64,000 bases of DNA from Dasypus novemcinctus (GCF_030445035.2 NC_080695.1:53957954-54021953), one strand, 5' to 3'; positions 1 to 12,839 are shown, counted from the first letter of the stretch. The notes: generated by a model not told the origin, from the letters alone. Translations and numbers: made by a program.

Positions 1-174
1 ACCTGGTATGTGGGAAGCTGGCACTCAACTACTGAGCCACATTGGCTTCCCTGAGTTGGTTTTTTTTGTTTGTTTTGCTCGTTGTTTGTTTTTTCAGGAG
101 GCACTAGGAACTGAACCCAAGACCTCCCGTGTGGGAGGTGGGCACTCAACTGCTTGAGCCACATCCACTCCTGA
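1..174 (-). repeat. Xenarthran tRNA-related SINE, dimer-like, cut by the window edge
   Basis: Two related monomers in antisense orientation, at 1-50 and about 105-172. Each contains the reverse of a CTCCCAYGTGGGAGG tRNA-like arm, with GT-rich DNA between them. It resembles the dimeric element at 58649-59115. It lies in a CCP110 intron. Confidence 0.6.
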
Positions 175-346
175 CAACTTTTTAAATTATCTGAATAAGA
201 TTAATAATCAGGCTTCTAAAATTGCCTATATTACAACTAAAAAATAGATCTCCGTATGTTTTGAATTAATCTGCCAGCTAAACTCACAAGAAGACTGATA
301 GAAACTGAGATAGAAGAGCAAAACAAAAATTTTACAATAATCTTAC

Positions 347-463
347 TTTTACAGTTTGTCGAAGTTGTTTCAGCTTCTCTGTCTGCATAAGCCGACGAGT
401 TAGGAATCCTTTTGCCACTGCAGTTATTTTGTTCAATTTTGCTTGTACTTCTGGACTAAAAAC
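347..463 (-). CDS. CCP110: CCP110 last coding exon in the window
   Basis: The acceptor TTCTTAG precedes GTTTTTAGTCC. The product is [39 protein letters not shown]. Two donors are possible: AAA|GTAAGA ending at 347, which I chose because it is the stronger consensus, or ACT|GTAAAA ending at 353. Both keep the frame. Later exons lie outside the window. Confidence 0.9.
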
Positions 464-3400
464 CTAAGAAAAATAATAGAGAAACTATTTAAGGATTTCA
501 GCATTAACATAAGTGTTTTTCTTAATTTATTACAATGAGCTAACTAAATTCTATATTTATATGCTCTGAGTAGTTCCATCTCTAATAAAAGCTATTTGAT
601 GTATGACAAAAATATTCATGCTTATTTGTACAACCTAATATAATATACCTCTTTAAAAAAAGTTAAGGTTGCCCACCTGAGCCCAACTAGCTTTGGCCCT
701 TCCAAAAGGCCTTGTTACTGAGATCTTGGTCAAACCACTATTTGGTGATCCCCAGAGGTAGAATGGTGTTTCATTGGCAGATATGAAGCTCTGTTGTAGC
801 ACAGAATTTGTGAAACCTGGAGAAATATGCATATAATATTATACTTGATATCATAAAACCAGAACATGCAAAGCATCATCCAAACACGTGACACTTGTTA
901 AGAATAACTGCACCTGCAATTGAGCCACATAAAGATTTCAAATATTTATCAATTTTAAGCTTATACTCCAGATTGATCTCTATACACACAGCACCTCAGG
1001 ATAATTGGACATGTGAAGATAAACTCTTACAGGGACTGGGGAATTAGGTGTAATTCAAGATCACTTGGGAAATGGCAAAACTGTTTTTATGTGAAGCGTA
1101 TCACCTGCTGCATGAATGAACAAAGGCTGGGCTCTGAGCCCAATTTCCAGACATTTTCCTCATTAAGGTGGTCTATTCTCACAAACACCTGCTTACTGGT
1201 CTTTTATCTGCTGCTCCCATTTCATTTTTCACTGGTTACTAAGCAGCTGGCAAAGAGCAATGGGTTGGACATGGAATTACCTGATGAAAGGAGGTGCAAT
1301 TTTGAAATGTACCAAATAAAATACTTTACTAGAGAATTTTTTTTAGGTAGAAAAGGATTTTTAAACATATACCAGAACTATTTGAAGTATGGAGTGAATC
1401 CACTTGAGACAGCATTGTTTCTAGCAAACCAGAGTCACTTATTTTTCTCCATTCTAATTCCACCACATTGTTAATGTCCAATTCAGAGGCTTCTGCTGTA
1501 ATCGCCTTCTTCTCTTTCAACCTTTTCTCCTGTTCCTCTATTTCCTGTAGATTAACAGTTCATTATAACATGCTAGATCTTTTATTCAATTATTTCCCAA
1601 AATACTACCATTTTAGGCTTGGCCAAAATTCTGTGGAATTATTATGAGATCAAGTCACTATTTATCTCAAGCTCTCCTCTGTCAAATAAAACCATGGCAA
1701 TTACTTATTTAAAATACAATATATTAAGAGTCTTAAAACAAGTGCCCTGCCTCTTATGATATTACCTCTTGCAAAACATATATTTTAGCATCTATTTATA
1801 AAATATTAAAAGTTTGAATCAAGGATTAAATAAAGTGTCCTTTTCAATAAATTATGCAATTACTTTTAGATAAGGATCTAAATATAAAACCTCACATTTG
1901 GGCAATAAAAAATATTATCCACGCATCAAATATTTGGGGGGTAAAATACAAATATCCTATACATGACCAAAGTCAATATGAATCCCTGCTAAGTTTTACT
2001 TACCATCCCTGTACTCCTACATTTTAATTCCTCACCTTTTGCAATCTTTCCTGTTCCCTTTCCTGCTCAGCTATGAGTAGTGATAACTGCTGGGCATGCT
2101 GTTCCTCAAGTCTCTTCCGCATTTCTTCAAAAGCTAACATCTTGCTCTTTAGTATCTCCTCACCTTCTGAAAAGAAGCATATCCCCTCAAATTCAGCAAA
2201 CTCACTATAAATTACCTGGTATTTTCTACGATCAATTTAAATTATGCTTCTGAATAGAGAATATTCCCTTATCTAACAATGTGATCAAGATGTAGGTAGG
2301 TTCCTACTTTGAACCACCTCTTTTGTGACTCCTCTTTTTCATGCTAGCAAATAAGCTGAGGTCCTCATCTGTACCTCATCTCTATTTGCCCTTCCGATTC
2401 TTGTCCTTCTCCAGGATCTCTGCTAATGGAGTTTACAATTTCACTTTGTTTTAATTTTTAGAGGACATGGTTCTCTTATGATGAACAGTTTTCTCAGCTT
2501 AAGGCTCCAAATATATTGGATATTAAAATCCCAGACATATTAAGTAAAAGAATTTATTAAAGTCTCATAACTATGCAAGTTTACTAAATAGAAAGTAGAG
2601 AGACATACTGAAAAGTTGAAATAGCAAATCGTATGCAGATATCGCATGTGTATATTCATTGATCCACTATAATTCAACTAAATTCAAAGAATCAATATTT
2701 CCAAATATAAAATGATTCTCACTGAAGGTAAGTATATTTTGTGCTACTATCCTGATATGGTCATCCCATATTTTTTTCCTAAATGTATTTTATTTCACTA
2801 CAATTCACATATGTTCACATAAAATTTTTCATAGGCAAGGGAAGCTGGAAAACCACAAGCACAAATAATCTTCAGCAAGAAAAGAAAAAGCCCCTCAGCT
2901 AATGGGCAGCAGGAGCTCATTTAGCTATATCTTAAGAACTTTATAAAAGAACCTCTCTCCCAGGGGCCCCCTATCCAGAGAGGCACCCGCTTTGACAGCA
3001 ACCCAACCGGCTCCATGCTGCATCGATATCATCTCACACCCACTGGCCCTGCTCTTATGAAAGCACTGCCAAAATTGCCACTCTGTTATTTTTGTTTATT
3101 TGCAATATTCACTGTGGCAACCTCTAGCCATGCTTTACTATCTACTTAGAGGATTGAAATTGTCTCCCCAGGTGCCAACTGTTGTTTTTATTAGAGCTTT
3201 TACAGTTGCATGAGTTTTAAGCAGTCTGCCCCAACCCTGTATTTCCTATAAGCCCTGTTATTTTCAGTATGCAACTTTACAGAGATTTTATCAGGATGAT
3301 ATCACATTAGAGCTGAAATGTCTATGTCTAAGTACTTAATTTACTTGTTTATGTCTTCTAAATCAGTAAGAAATTATTGACCATGGCAACAAAGGAGTAA

Positions 3401-6400
3401 TGAAGAAAGACATGTCTTAGCAAGTTGCTGTTAACACTGGACGCAACAGAAATTTGTAAAAAATAGTTTTTAACAATAAAGAAACAATGCTTGAAACACC
3501 ACTCACAGAGCCTCATGTGTGCTATTTTCTCTAATAATTTGATGTTATTTATTGAAGGGCCAACTACATGAAAATCTCATTACAAATGAAACAGCAAACT
3601 GACAAAAATATTACGCCATAGTGCCAAAGAAAGACTCCATAGCATTACACTGGATTAAAACTATGAGTGATGTTTCCTGCAAGAAGTTTGCCCTGCAATT
3701 ATTATTAATATTCCAAGTGGGCTGTGAAATCTTTGTAAGTTAAATAAGAAAGTTTTTAGAGCAAAGAAAGTCTACCAAATGGCAAAAACACTGTAGCTAA
3801 TTACATGCTCTTTAATAAGATAAATGCCATTAAGTACCTTGCTGAATAGATGGGAAAATATTTTTTTGCAATTAAAAAATTTTTTTTTATGTATTTAAAC
3901 TAAGGTGCCATGTGATAACACAGGCCTCGAATGCCTCAAAGTTTCCTTACCTTTGGAACTATTTTCTCCAAGTTTATTCTTGTTAATGCAGACAGACCCC
4001 TTAGGGTACCTTTTTTCCAGCAAGTATTGCCTTTCCTGTTCAGCTATTCCGGTTGTTACAACATAAGGGCAGCTTTCCTTTTGCAAACTATCAATATCTA
4101 AATCAAGTCTCCGTTTAACTTTCTCAAAACTGTTTTCCAAAAACTGTTCACTCCCACAGGACACTGTAGGGGTGTCCATCTGCTGCCTGTTACTCTGGTT
4201 TTGCATCAGTAAAGGAGATGGGTTTTTTACATCATAAGATTTATTCAGCTCCACTTGTAAATTGCAGGAGTTGTTCTCTAACACACTGGCTGACTTGAGT
4301 CCACTCACATTTCCAAAGTTTTGGTTTGCTGTACACTGACTAGGGACATAAGGATCATGCAATCTTGGCACTGCAGAACAAGCATTATCCATTTTGTGTG
4401 ATCCTCTCCCGTCAGATGTTAAATGACCTTCCATAGCAGCAAGTCCATGAACAACTTTATTTTCTAGTTGATTTTCTGAAGATTGACATATCCGATTTGA
4501 TTTACCTAAAGCCATTTCCTCTGTGGCTTCAGATGTATTTCTGCTGACATAAACCTTGCTTGAACAAACTCCTGCTAAATCAACTGATAACTTTGGCACA
4601 GTTTCAAGTACATTTGCTTTCTCATCAGTATCTTGAACAACTAAATCCACTGCCTGTTCTTTTCCTTTAGGGCTTAATTCGCAGGCATTTATTGGGTTGT
4701 TTATAAGTATATTACATGCTGATGATGGCCTTGAACGTCTTCGATGCATTTTAGGACTCATGCTTGGCTCTGGACTAGGTAATTTGGCATATGAACCAGA
4801 AAGACTTTTGATAACATTATTCTCAGTAACAAAAGTGGGAATGACTTTAAAGTCAGAATCAGAATCTAATACAGTGGGATGGCTGGTTCGTATAGGTATG
4901 TCCACTTTAGAAAAGCTAGCTAAAACTGATGTATTCATGTTGCTTGCTTGAGTGGAAGCACCTTGGAGGAGAACAACTGAGTTATTAAGGCTTGGTTTGT
5001 CAGGAATAACTGAGCCACAGTGCTTGTCTATCAGTTGGGCCTTCTCCTTTACACAGTCAGTCATCTTAATAGCATCATTTTCTTTGTCTGAATGACTCTC
5101 ATTAACACTCCTTTTTGTACTAATTCTCAGATTACGTCTGGATTGTTCTCTTTCTATATATTCTTTTGACTTTTTCATCAGGTTCTGAAGACTCATTATG
5201 TAGGGATCTGGGTTGACTTCTTCCAAAAGTGATGGATCCTGTTCTTCATTTGTTGTGATGAGACCATCAGAAGTAAGAGTCTCTTGTGGGGTTGCTGAAG
5301 AAGTTTTTAGAGAAGTGTCATTTTCTGCCTGGCTAATATCTGAACTATCACATTGCTTCAGAGAACTAAATCCTTCTGAATCTCTAGCTAAGTCTATCCC
5401 ATTAGATTTAAATTGGTCCTCATATTCCAAAGGCAAACTTCCTATCTTTTCAAGCTTTGCTGAAGTAGAATATTCAGCAGCGCTTGGCAAACTATTTGGA
5501 AATGTAGTAGGAACATTCAAGTTTCTGACTTCTGAGTTAGAGTAAACTGCTTCAGTTTTCCACTGGTCAAAGTCACTGGCATTAGGTGCTTTTCTAACCT
5601 GAAAAAGGAAATTTAAAAATTAATATTCAGCACATTAAAAAAGCCTTTGATTTCTAAAAATACAACTGAAACTGAAAATTCAGAGTTCTGATATTTAAAA
5701 ACACAAAGATGACCTGTTTTTATGGTATCCTATATCACATGGAGCTCAAATTACTTATAAAAGAACACCTATTGGCCATTTTGGTCTATTTATTAAACAA
5801 AATTAAAGGGAAAAAAGAGAAATTATCTAATCCTATACAAATATATACATACATGTACGTATGTATGCATACATATTTATCCATGTATTAATGTGCATTT
5901 TAATCTCAGAATAGAAGCATCTTCCTTAACTTTCTCTGATTATTCATTAACATCAACAACTGTTCCTCCCTTTAAGAGCTATCATCTTAGGATGCCAAGA
6001 TATGAGATAAGTAGCAAATAATTAAATCTGTTATATAAACAATTCCCTCTCTTACAAAGATTAACCTGCCCAGGACAGGGACCAAGCAAAACTAATTTCA
6101 GAATAGGACTCAAGCCTTCTAGATGCTTATTCTAAATTTTAACTAAAATCCCTCTATAAAATGAAGCAAATTTATAGTAAATTATTGCTTGCATCCATGT
6201 AGCTTAAGTTACTTAAAACTAAGAAAAATATCAACACCAAATTCAATAAAACAAAATTCAATTATACTAACTGATGGTCAGTCAAAACAGCAATCTGTTA
6301 ATGCATTTTGGGACAAACAAGATAGGTAAAAATGTCATAGATTAAGATGATATAAATTATATATACAACAGATGCAACAGAAAAATAAAATTATATTTTG

Positions 6401-9400
6401 TATCTAATCTGACTTGACAAGAAAAATAAATGAATAGGATGGTTTCTAAAGATTATACAAGCATTTATTAAACTGGGAGAAATCATTATCATGATATCAG
6501 ATGAATAAAGGTTTCAGAATCCTGAATATTAAAAGTTTTTTTTAGTTTGTTTTCATAGGTACTCGTTTTTTTTTCATAGACATGGCACTACTGTTTTATT
6601 TTTCAAATCCCAAGACATGAAATGGTTTCCAGGCACTATGCAATAAACAGTGCAACAATATTTAATAGTTTAATCATAACCTCCAGACCAAAATAAACCA
6701 AAAAGGATGGCTAAATATATATATATTTTTCATGAAATCCACGAACATGTTCATTAGTTTAAGCAATATAAATTCTTTCCTTAAATAAAATATTTCACAT
6801 TTGTGATAGCAGCTATGTTTTTGTACATCACTAAAATGAGCCATTGGTTATACTGGTTAAACTTTTTTTAAAACCTATCATAGAATCCTGAATGGTGAAA
6901 TGGATCTTAGAAATCTATCTATATTATATAGAATTTCTCTACCTGCATAATTATTTAGTGACTCAACAGTTCAACACATACATGCTCTTTTAAAAAGAGA
7001 AAATTCTCAGACTCAACAATAATTTTATTAGAATATTTTATAACTCTCCTCAAAGGACCAAAAACAATATGCCTTTGTTTCAATAATAAGAAATATTTAC
7101 TAAGACCAAAACCTTTTACTGTTGAATCAGCGCTACACATTATTTTTTAAACTTAATATAGACAAATTTGCAAATTAAAATCACAACATACTATGCACAG
7201 AGAAATAAAGGCAAAAGTTCGTAGGAAATATTCTAAGATTGACCATGCATGTGTCATCTAGTACGAATTACACAAATCACAAACCCCTGAGATAATGAAA
7301 AAACAAAACAGATGTAACCAGCAAAACAGTACTGATATACAATGGCAGAAATTATTTGTTTAATCTAATGCATTATTTTTTCTTTCTCATATGAAATGAT
7401 CCAGGCCTTAAAACAAATATATTGTTTATACAAATTTGAATTAAGCTAAATAAAAACAAACGCAAGGGTGTCGTGAGTCTAAATGATTTTACTTTGGATC
7501 TAGGATAAACCTAGGCAATTCTGTTTATATACTCTAAATTGCATTTGTGTATATGAGTAGAATTTTGACCAAAAAAAATAGGGGCAGTTATTTACTTTAG
7601 CAGAGAATGAGAACAGTCACTCAGTCAATAGTCTCATTAGTTCAGGAATAAACTACAATGGCCAATTCTACCATTTTGTGACTAAGAATTCAATGTTTTT
7701 AGAATCATAAGATGTAGACAAAAAGTAATTATATTCAGTACATGGTTCCATTGTCTAAATATCCTCTAATTCAAGTACTGGGCTCCACTAACACACAAGT
7801 GAATCTTTTCTGGAGTAACTGAAATGGAATATCACAAATTAGAAAGCTTCTCAAATGTAAGAGTAAAGTGCAAATATGTTACTGTAAACTAGTAAGTACA
7901 AACATATTTCTGAAAATTATCATCAATGCTTACTGGTAATATCCTTATGATTCTAAATTATAATCTAAAAGAGCTTAAATTACATACCTGAACATTTTCA
8001 AGAATCTCCTGGACACGAGTCAATAAAGCTTTCTTTCTATTAACCTGTTTTCTTGCTTCTACATCAAGTGCTTTCTGCTTTTCTTGTTGCATTTCCTTTC
8101 TTCTCTCAATATTAAGCTGCAAAACATCAAAAATATGTAATTATTTCTCAATAATATAAATATAAAACAAAAAGTTTTCAACTGGAATGACAAAAAAAAT
8201 GCACAACAGGTAAAACAAATCTACAGTGAAAGAAATAAGAACAGTGGTTTAGGTTAAGGGTATGACTGGGAGGGGACGTGAGCTCTTTCTGTGGTGGTAA
8301 AAATATTCTGTGTGGGTGTAAGTTTCCAGGTGTATGCCATATATAAAAACTCATGGAACTATAACACTTGAGCTCTGTGCATTTTACTGTATGAAAATTC
8401 TCAATTTAAAAAATTTATTTTTTAAAAAGAAGAAAAACAAAACTTGTTCACTAATCAAATGCTCTAAGATGGCAGAGATAAAATTAGCCCTTTTAGCCAC
8501 TCTGGAGCTTTTCATTTGGCAATGTGCTTCACTGCGTCAGTCTTCAAATCTTAATCTTCTAATCAATACAAACTTTACCTCTTTGCTGCCTCAAGAAGAT
8601 GTCCAAAGGTTTATTGAAAATATTAAACAGGTAATGTTTTATTTGCCTACAAAATCAGAACATACTTTGTTCCATCAGAACATATAACCTCCAATAAAAA
8701 TATAAAGTACCTAAAATAATTGAACACTTTTAAGCATTACATCATTTTATAGTAGATTTAAATCCTAGTTATTAAGTTCTGGGAAGTTTAGTCACTGTGT
8801 AAAGAGTCAAAATTATTTTAAACTTACACACTGGGAAAACATGTCAAAAAAACTTAATCCAGTGTTACAATATTCATCTATTAAATAAAACATAAAAACT
8901 GGGATTAAGATCCATAAATATCGGATTTTGTTTATAAATAACTAATGGAGTCACAGAACTTAAACAAGGCTCACTTTGATTTATATTAAATTACTTAGGC
9001 AATGTCATCAAATATCTTATAAAAATGCTATTTTAAAATTTTTAATTTTTTATTTGCCTGGTACCAAGGAATCATTCCACAGTTTATCTGCTAGTCAAAA
9101 AGGGGAAAATGTATATCTTTAAAGATCCTTTTGGCAATCACCATTGTATGAGACTGTTCAAACTAAATATCACTAATAAAGGGACAACTGGGCATTGCAT
9201 AACTTCTGATTTAATTTTAAAATGAAGTACACAGCATCATTGTTAATTATTCTCACCAAAAACGCTTAACCTGAATCTACTCAAACTTTGAGATTTAACT
9301 TTCAGTTTAATAGAGACTAGTACAGAGAATAAAGGAGCAAGGTAATCATCAACATGAGGAAACTATAAGAAAAATCCCAAAATTAGGGCATTTTACCAGA

Positions 9401-11031
9401 CAATTAGTATGGTTCTCTTCAAAAAGGCAGGATCATTTAAAAAAAAAAAAAAAAAAAAAGCAGATAAAAAACTATTCTAGATTAAAAGAGATTAAAGAAA
9501 CATAATAAGCAAAAGGCAAATGAGGAAAATGGACCATAAGTGCACATAACAGGTAACAGAATGATTAATTGAACCCTGGCCACAAGGCTTCAGAGCCTGG
9601 GCTTGTACCCACTGCTCTGCATTGCCTTGGGGAGCAGGATCCCCTCTGATTTACAGGAAACCTTGGAGATCTTTTGATGCCAGTACATTGGCATCTACCT
9701 GAATCATTTTAATGGTACATAAAATGGACCACGGTTAGTTAAATTAGCTCACTACTGATAGGCATTTAGGTTGTTCGTCAACCTTTTGCTCTTTTAAACA
9801 ATGCTGTTAAAACCTTTTATTTATTTCATTGGGCACAGATATGCATATAATTGTAAGCTAGTCCCTGAAATTGAATTGCTGAGACAAAGGTTATGTACAC
9901 TTTTACATTCTGATAGTACCAAACTCTCATCAAAAATAGAATCAACTTATTCTCTCAGCAAAAGTGTACTGAAAGCAATTTTTCCCACACAATCTAAGGA
10001 ACACTAGCCAGTACCAGATCTTTGCCAAACCAGATGTAAATCCTAACTCATTTAATTTGTATTTGTATTTCTTCAATTATGAATAAGGGTTAAGTATATT
10101 TTCAAATGTGAACTATTTATGTTCTTTGTCCCCTTTTATATTAGCTTTTTTCTTGATTTATAAGAAAATATTTATATATTAAGGAAATTAGCTTTTTCAC
10201 ATATGTTACGGATTTTTTTCCAGTTTGTTATAAACACAATTTTAAAGGTCATTTTGCTTATATTTAAAATAACCATTGTAAAATTTTGCAACTTGCTTTA
10301 ATTAAGAATATAATCACCATAAGCCTGGATCCAAAGGATTTTATCAAGTGTTTTCAGCATCTTAGATATACATACTGTGGACCAGACATAGTGCTAAGCA
10401 GTCTCCTTGTTACCTCAGGTAATCCTTCTCCTGCTCTGGGAATCAGCACATTCATAAACACATTTACAGTTGAAGAAACTTAGGTTAGGAGATGTTTAAT
10501 GCCTGACCAAGCCTAAGTGCTCAGTGAGTGGCAGAGACAGAGGTTTGAACCCAAGTCAATCTGCCTTGAGAGCTTGGGATATACTGTTTATATTGTCACC
10601 CTTTAGCCTTTGCACTAACGCATAGTTGGTATACATCTAAATGCACACCTACTTAGAAAAAGGAAAAGAAAGAGGTGCTTCAAGCTGGCATTTTTTCAAA
10701 TAATGTGTTTCAAATCATTTTTCAGAAGGGCAAATTCTTTATTCACCCCACCTCACTTTAGTCCTGAATACGAAAAATATTTTAAAATGTTCCTTAGGCT
10801 AACTGAAAAATAACCTGCTGATAAAAGCTGGTGTCATTTAGTGGTTCACCATAGGAAAAAAATAATGATTGAAAAATAAAGAATTTTTACCAGTGGAGAA
10901 AGCACAGCCACTCCATGAAAGCGAATAAGTGAGATGCTTTCAGACTGGGCAGGTAGATAGCTTTCCCTGGAGAGTGATGCATCTTGGATTCTGGCAAGAC
11001 TTTCTTCATAGAACCTCTCATATTCCTCCAT
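347..11031 (-). CDS. CCP110: CCP110: centriolar coiled-coil protein CP110 (partial, residues 1-826)
   Basis: CP110 caps the distal end of centrioles, limits centriole length and blocks cilium assembly; its partners include CEP97, centrin and calmodulin. Seven coding exons join in phase (141, 129, 1648, 131, 172, 140 and 117 bp) to give 826 codons. The human protein is about 1,012 residues, so the C-terminal part lies left of the window. The start ATG at 11031-11029 ([16 protein letters not shown]) has A at -3 and G at +4. A coiled coil spans about residues 643-700. An RRL motif at residues 586-588, followed by DLD, matches the known cyclin F-binding RxL site. A basic stretch near [16 protein letters not shown] resembles a calmodulin/IQ-like helix, which is my inference. 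The gene runs divergently from GDE1. All exons are open and all introns are GT-AG, so it looks functional. Identity is very secure from continuous similarity to the human protein. Confidence 0.97.
677..816 (-). CDS. CCP110: CCP110 coding exon ([10 protein letters not shown])
   Basis: A 140 bp exon with acceptor CTCCAG and donor CAG|GTGGGC. It encodes [38 protein letters not shown] and GRAKASWAQ, matching human CP110 with scattered substitutions. It ends in phase 0. Confidence 0.94.
1373..1544 (-). CDS. CCP110: CCP110 coding exon after the coiled coil
   Basis: A 172 bp exon with acceptor CTACAG and donor TCTG|GTATAT. It encodes [20 protein letters not shown], then [20 protein letters not shown] and [17 protein letters not shown]. 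It finishes the coiled coil and leaves one base of a split Gly codon. Confidence 0.94.
1545..2035 (-). other. CCP110 intron between the two coiled-coil exons
   Basis: AT-rich intron DNA in which I recognise no repeat or other element. The smaller introns at 817-1372 and 464-676 are likewise unremarkable. Confidence 0.6.
2036..2166 (-). CDS. CCP110: CCP110 coiled-coil exon
   Basis: A 131 bp exon with acceptor TTTTCAG and donor AAAAG|GTGAGG. It enters with two bases of a split codon and leaves in phase 0. It encodes [20 protein letters not shown], then [16 protein letters not shown] and QERLQK, the central coiled coil. Confidence 0.95.
2167..3950 (-). other. CCP110 intron, no recognised element
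   Basis: AT-rich sequence with GT-AG ends. One moderately GC-richer patch at about 2960-3070 is not recognised. No coding or RNA gene seen. Confidence 0.6.
3951..5598 (-). CDS. CCP110: CCP110 large central coding exon
   Basis: This 1,648 bp exon encodes about 549 residues (91-639), from [13 protein letters not shown] to the [10 protein letters not shown] region. The acceptor TTTTTCAG precedes GTTAGAAAAGCACC. The donor is AAAG|GTAAGG at 3951, leaving one base of a split codon. The segment is Ser/Asp/Glu rich and probably mostly disordered. Recognisable blocks are [39 protein letters not shown] (several SP sites, candidate CDK targets) and KVKRRLDLD (cyclin-binding RxL). The reading frame runs past 3951 to a stop at 3895, but that tail is intron. 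Confidence 0.96.
5599..7987 (-). other. CCP110 intron, AT-rich
   Basis: Strongly AT-rich. The only structure noted is an ATAC/GTAT alternation at about 5840-5875 that could fold on itself, and a short TA run near 6716-6727. Confidence 0.6.
7988..8116 (-). CDS. CCP110: CCP110 coding exon 2
   Basis: A 129 bp exon of 43 codons, phase 0 at both ends. The acceptor TTTGCAG precedes CTTAATATTG and the donor is CAG|GTATGT. It encodes a charged helical stretch ([18 protein letters not shown] through [10 protein letters not shown]). In human CP110 a calmodulin-binding segment is reported in this N-terminal region. Confidence 0.95.
8170..8425 (+). repeat. Old L1 3'-end-like fragment
   Basis: The series GTGGTGGTAAAAATATTCTG, TATATAAAAACTCATGGAAC and TTTTACTGTATGAAAATTC follows the layout of ancient mammalian L1 3' UTRs. 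Strongly diverged. Confidence 0.4.
9735..10210 (-). repeat. Old L1 ORF2-region fragment, antisense
   Basis: The phrases GGCATTTAGGTTGTTCG, CAATGCTGTTAAAAC and GAAATTGAATTGCTGAGAC are typical of reverse-complement L1 ORF2 ends in mammals. Confidence 0.5.
10350..10565 (-). repeat. MIR, antisense
   Basis: Reads like a MIR complement: GGACCAGACATAGTGCTAAG, CAGTTGAAGAAACTTAGG, GGTTTGAACCCAAGTC. Confidence 0.6.
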
Positions 11032-11046
11032 CTTCCCACAATCACA
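10891..11046 (-). CDS. CCP110: CCP110 first coding exon (start codon exon)
   Basis: The acceptor CTTGCAG lies just above 11046 and the donor CTG|GTAAAA just below 10891. Fifteen leader bases precede the ATG at 11031-11029, and 47 codons follow, ending SPL in phase 0. The protein begins [20 protein letters not shown] and contains [21 protein letters not shown], very close to human CP110. Confidence 0.95.
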
Positions 11047-11325
11047 CTGCAAGAGTAAAATAACACCATTTTTAATGTGTTGAGAAAAATAGATCTCAAA
11101 TATTTGGCAACTCTAGGAGAGTACTGAAATTTTCCTAGAATTCTCAACTCTTAGAAGTGGCCTTCCCATAATTATTTCACCAACCTGGAACTAAATCTCA
11201 GGTACAGGAAAGCACATCAAGAGCCTACATGAAAAGCCTTGCTTTTCATATTTTTAGTATTTCTGAATATTTGCATGTAAATCAATCTTTAAACATCATT
11301 AGTTTAGAAAGTACTAGGAACTTAC

Positions 11326-11418
11326 CTGTGGAATCTTGTTAAAGAAAACAAAGTTCTGTGCCACTTTACCAACTTCAGATTGTAAAATAAATGTTAGATT
11401 TTCTTTAACAGGACAAAC
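11326..11418 (-). other. CCP110: Candidate CCP110 leader exon, frame open into the main ORF
   Basis: On the minus strand a 93 bp segment lies between a plausible acceptor (TGTGTAG before GTTTGTCC) and a perfect donor (CCACAG|GTAAGT). Joined to the start-codon exon it supplies 31 stop-free codons plus five more (CDCGK) before the MEEYE start, but no ATG. The most likely role is a 5'-UTR exon. An N-terminal extension from a non-ATG start is possible but unproven. Confidence 0.5.
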
Positions 11419-12839
11419 CTACACAGTTACAAAGGCAGAAGTGTTTTTTTAAACTAAAAAAAGTCTTAATAGGTGCTTTAAGTAAAAGAGAATATTTACT
11501 TTTAAAAAGTCTTTTTCTACTATGAATTTCAAAGGCTTTTACTGGCATGTCTTAAGAATATAATTTGACTTCACAGGCACTAGACAATTGAGTCAAATGA
11601 GGAAATATTCATTACTGGTATTAATTCTATTATTATTGAAAATTGGAATCATCACCAAAGTATCTATAACAATCAGGCCAGTAAATTCACAATTTCTGGG
11701 AAATTGTGATGGTAGTAATGTAGTCAGCAGGAAGGATTAAGACACCATATTCATTTATCCAGAAAGCGTTAAATATTTATTAACTGCTTGTTTGTATAGT
11801 GTTATGTGCGGCACTGTTTCCTTTAAATAAGCAAGGGGGAAAAAAAAGAGAGGCATCATCATCAGAATCAAAACCAGTAAGGCTATGAACTGTGAAAACA
11901 AAAAACCTAGTACAGTCATTTCCTTAAAGTGTTAATTTTAAAACAATTAACTACTTAACAAAGAGAGGGCAAGGAAATTCAATTCATGATGTGGGACATG
12001 CAAAGATGAAGTAAGACAGAATATGATACTGGCCTAAGCTTCAAACTATTAAAAAATTCAGTACACTACAGTGCCAGGGACAAATTATAGCTCAATTAGA
12101 AATGAAGAAAAAGAATATTCAAATCATGATTAAATTATGAAAAAAAATGTTGCTCTTTTTGATGAACAGGTAGTCTTATCAATGACAAAACTTCTTCCTC
12201 TTCTGTTATAATTATTTCTGTAATCAACTTAGGCAAAGTACATTTAATTTTAAAGAAATCGTTCCTTAGAGTATGAATGAGATTGTTTTGCAAGCTTAAA
12301 TTCATAAAACAAACAAAAGTGAAAACAAAACACATTACTGTATGATAACTACACAAAATGTTTTTTACTCTTGATTTAAGCCCACATTAAAATATCTTAA
12401 CCAACAAAATATGCAGTAACTAAGATGTAAGAGAAATTCAAATGAACCTATTTCTGTTAAAATACGTCAAGATATTTTTAACACAATCATCCAGCATGCA
12501 TCCAACATCACAGAGAATGTAAATAGATTACTCATACAATTAATGTAATACACTTCATATGGATACACAAGCAAAGCATGAAATTCTATTTTAAGGAAAT
12601 AGAAACTTAAAGTTCTATTTAAGGAAATAAAATACCTTAAGGACAATGCTTTTTTCTGTAAACATTATATAGATACCTCACTGCTTCAATAAGTTAAACT
12701 CATTTACCTTAAACAGGATGTGTATGTCCTATATATTGTAAATATAAGGTAATATATTATTACAGGATACATTATGGTATATGGTAGTGTATTAAACATT
12801 TTTAATGTGATAATTTGAGACTCAGAAAATTACCAAATG

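Larger units (their letters stand above)
8117..10890 (-). other. CCP110 intron with old L1 and MIR pieces
   Basis: Contains an old L1-like end (8170-8425), an A21 run (9439-9459), an antisense L1 piece (9735-10210) and a MIR (10350-10565). Nothing else is recognised. Confidence 0.6.

Noticed and set aside
1013-1474. 153-codon plus-strand frame
   Set aside because: Runs across a CCP110 intron and antisense to the exon at 1373-1544. No protein-like features.
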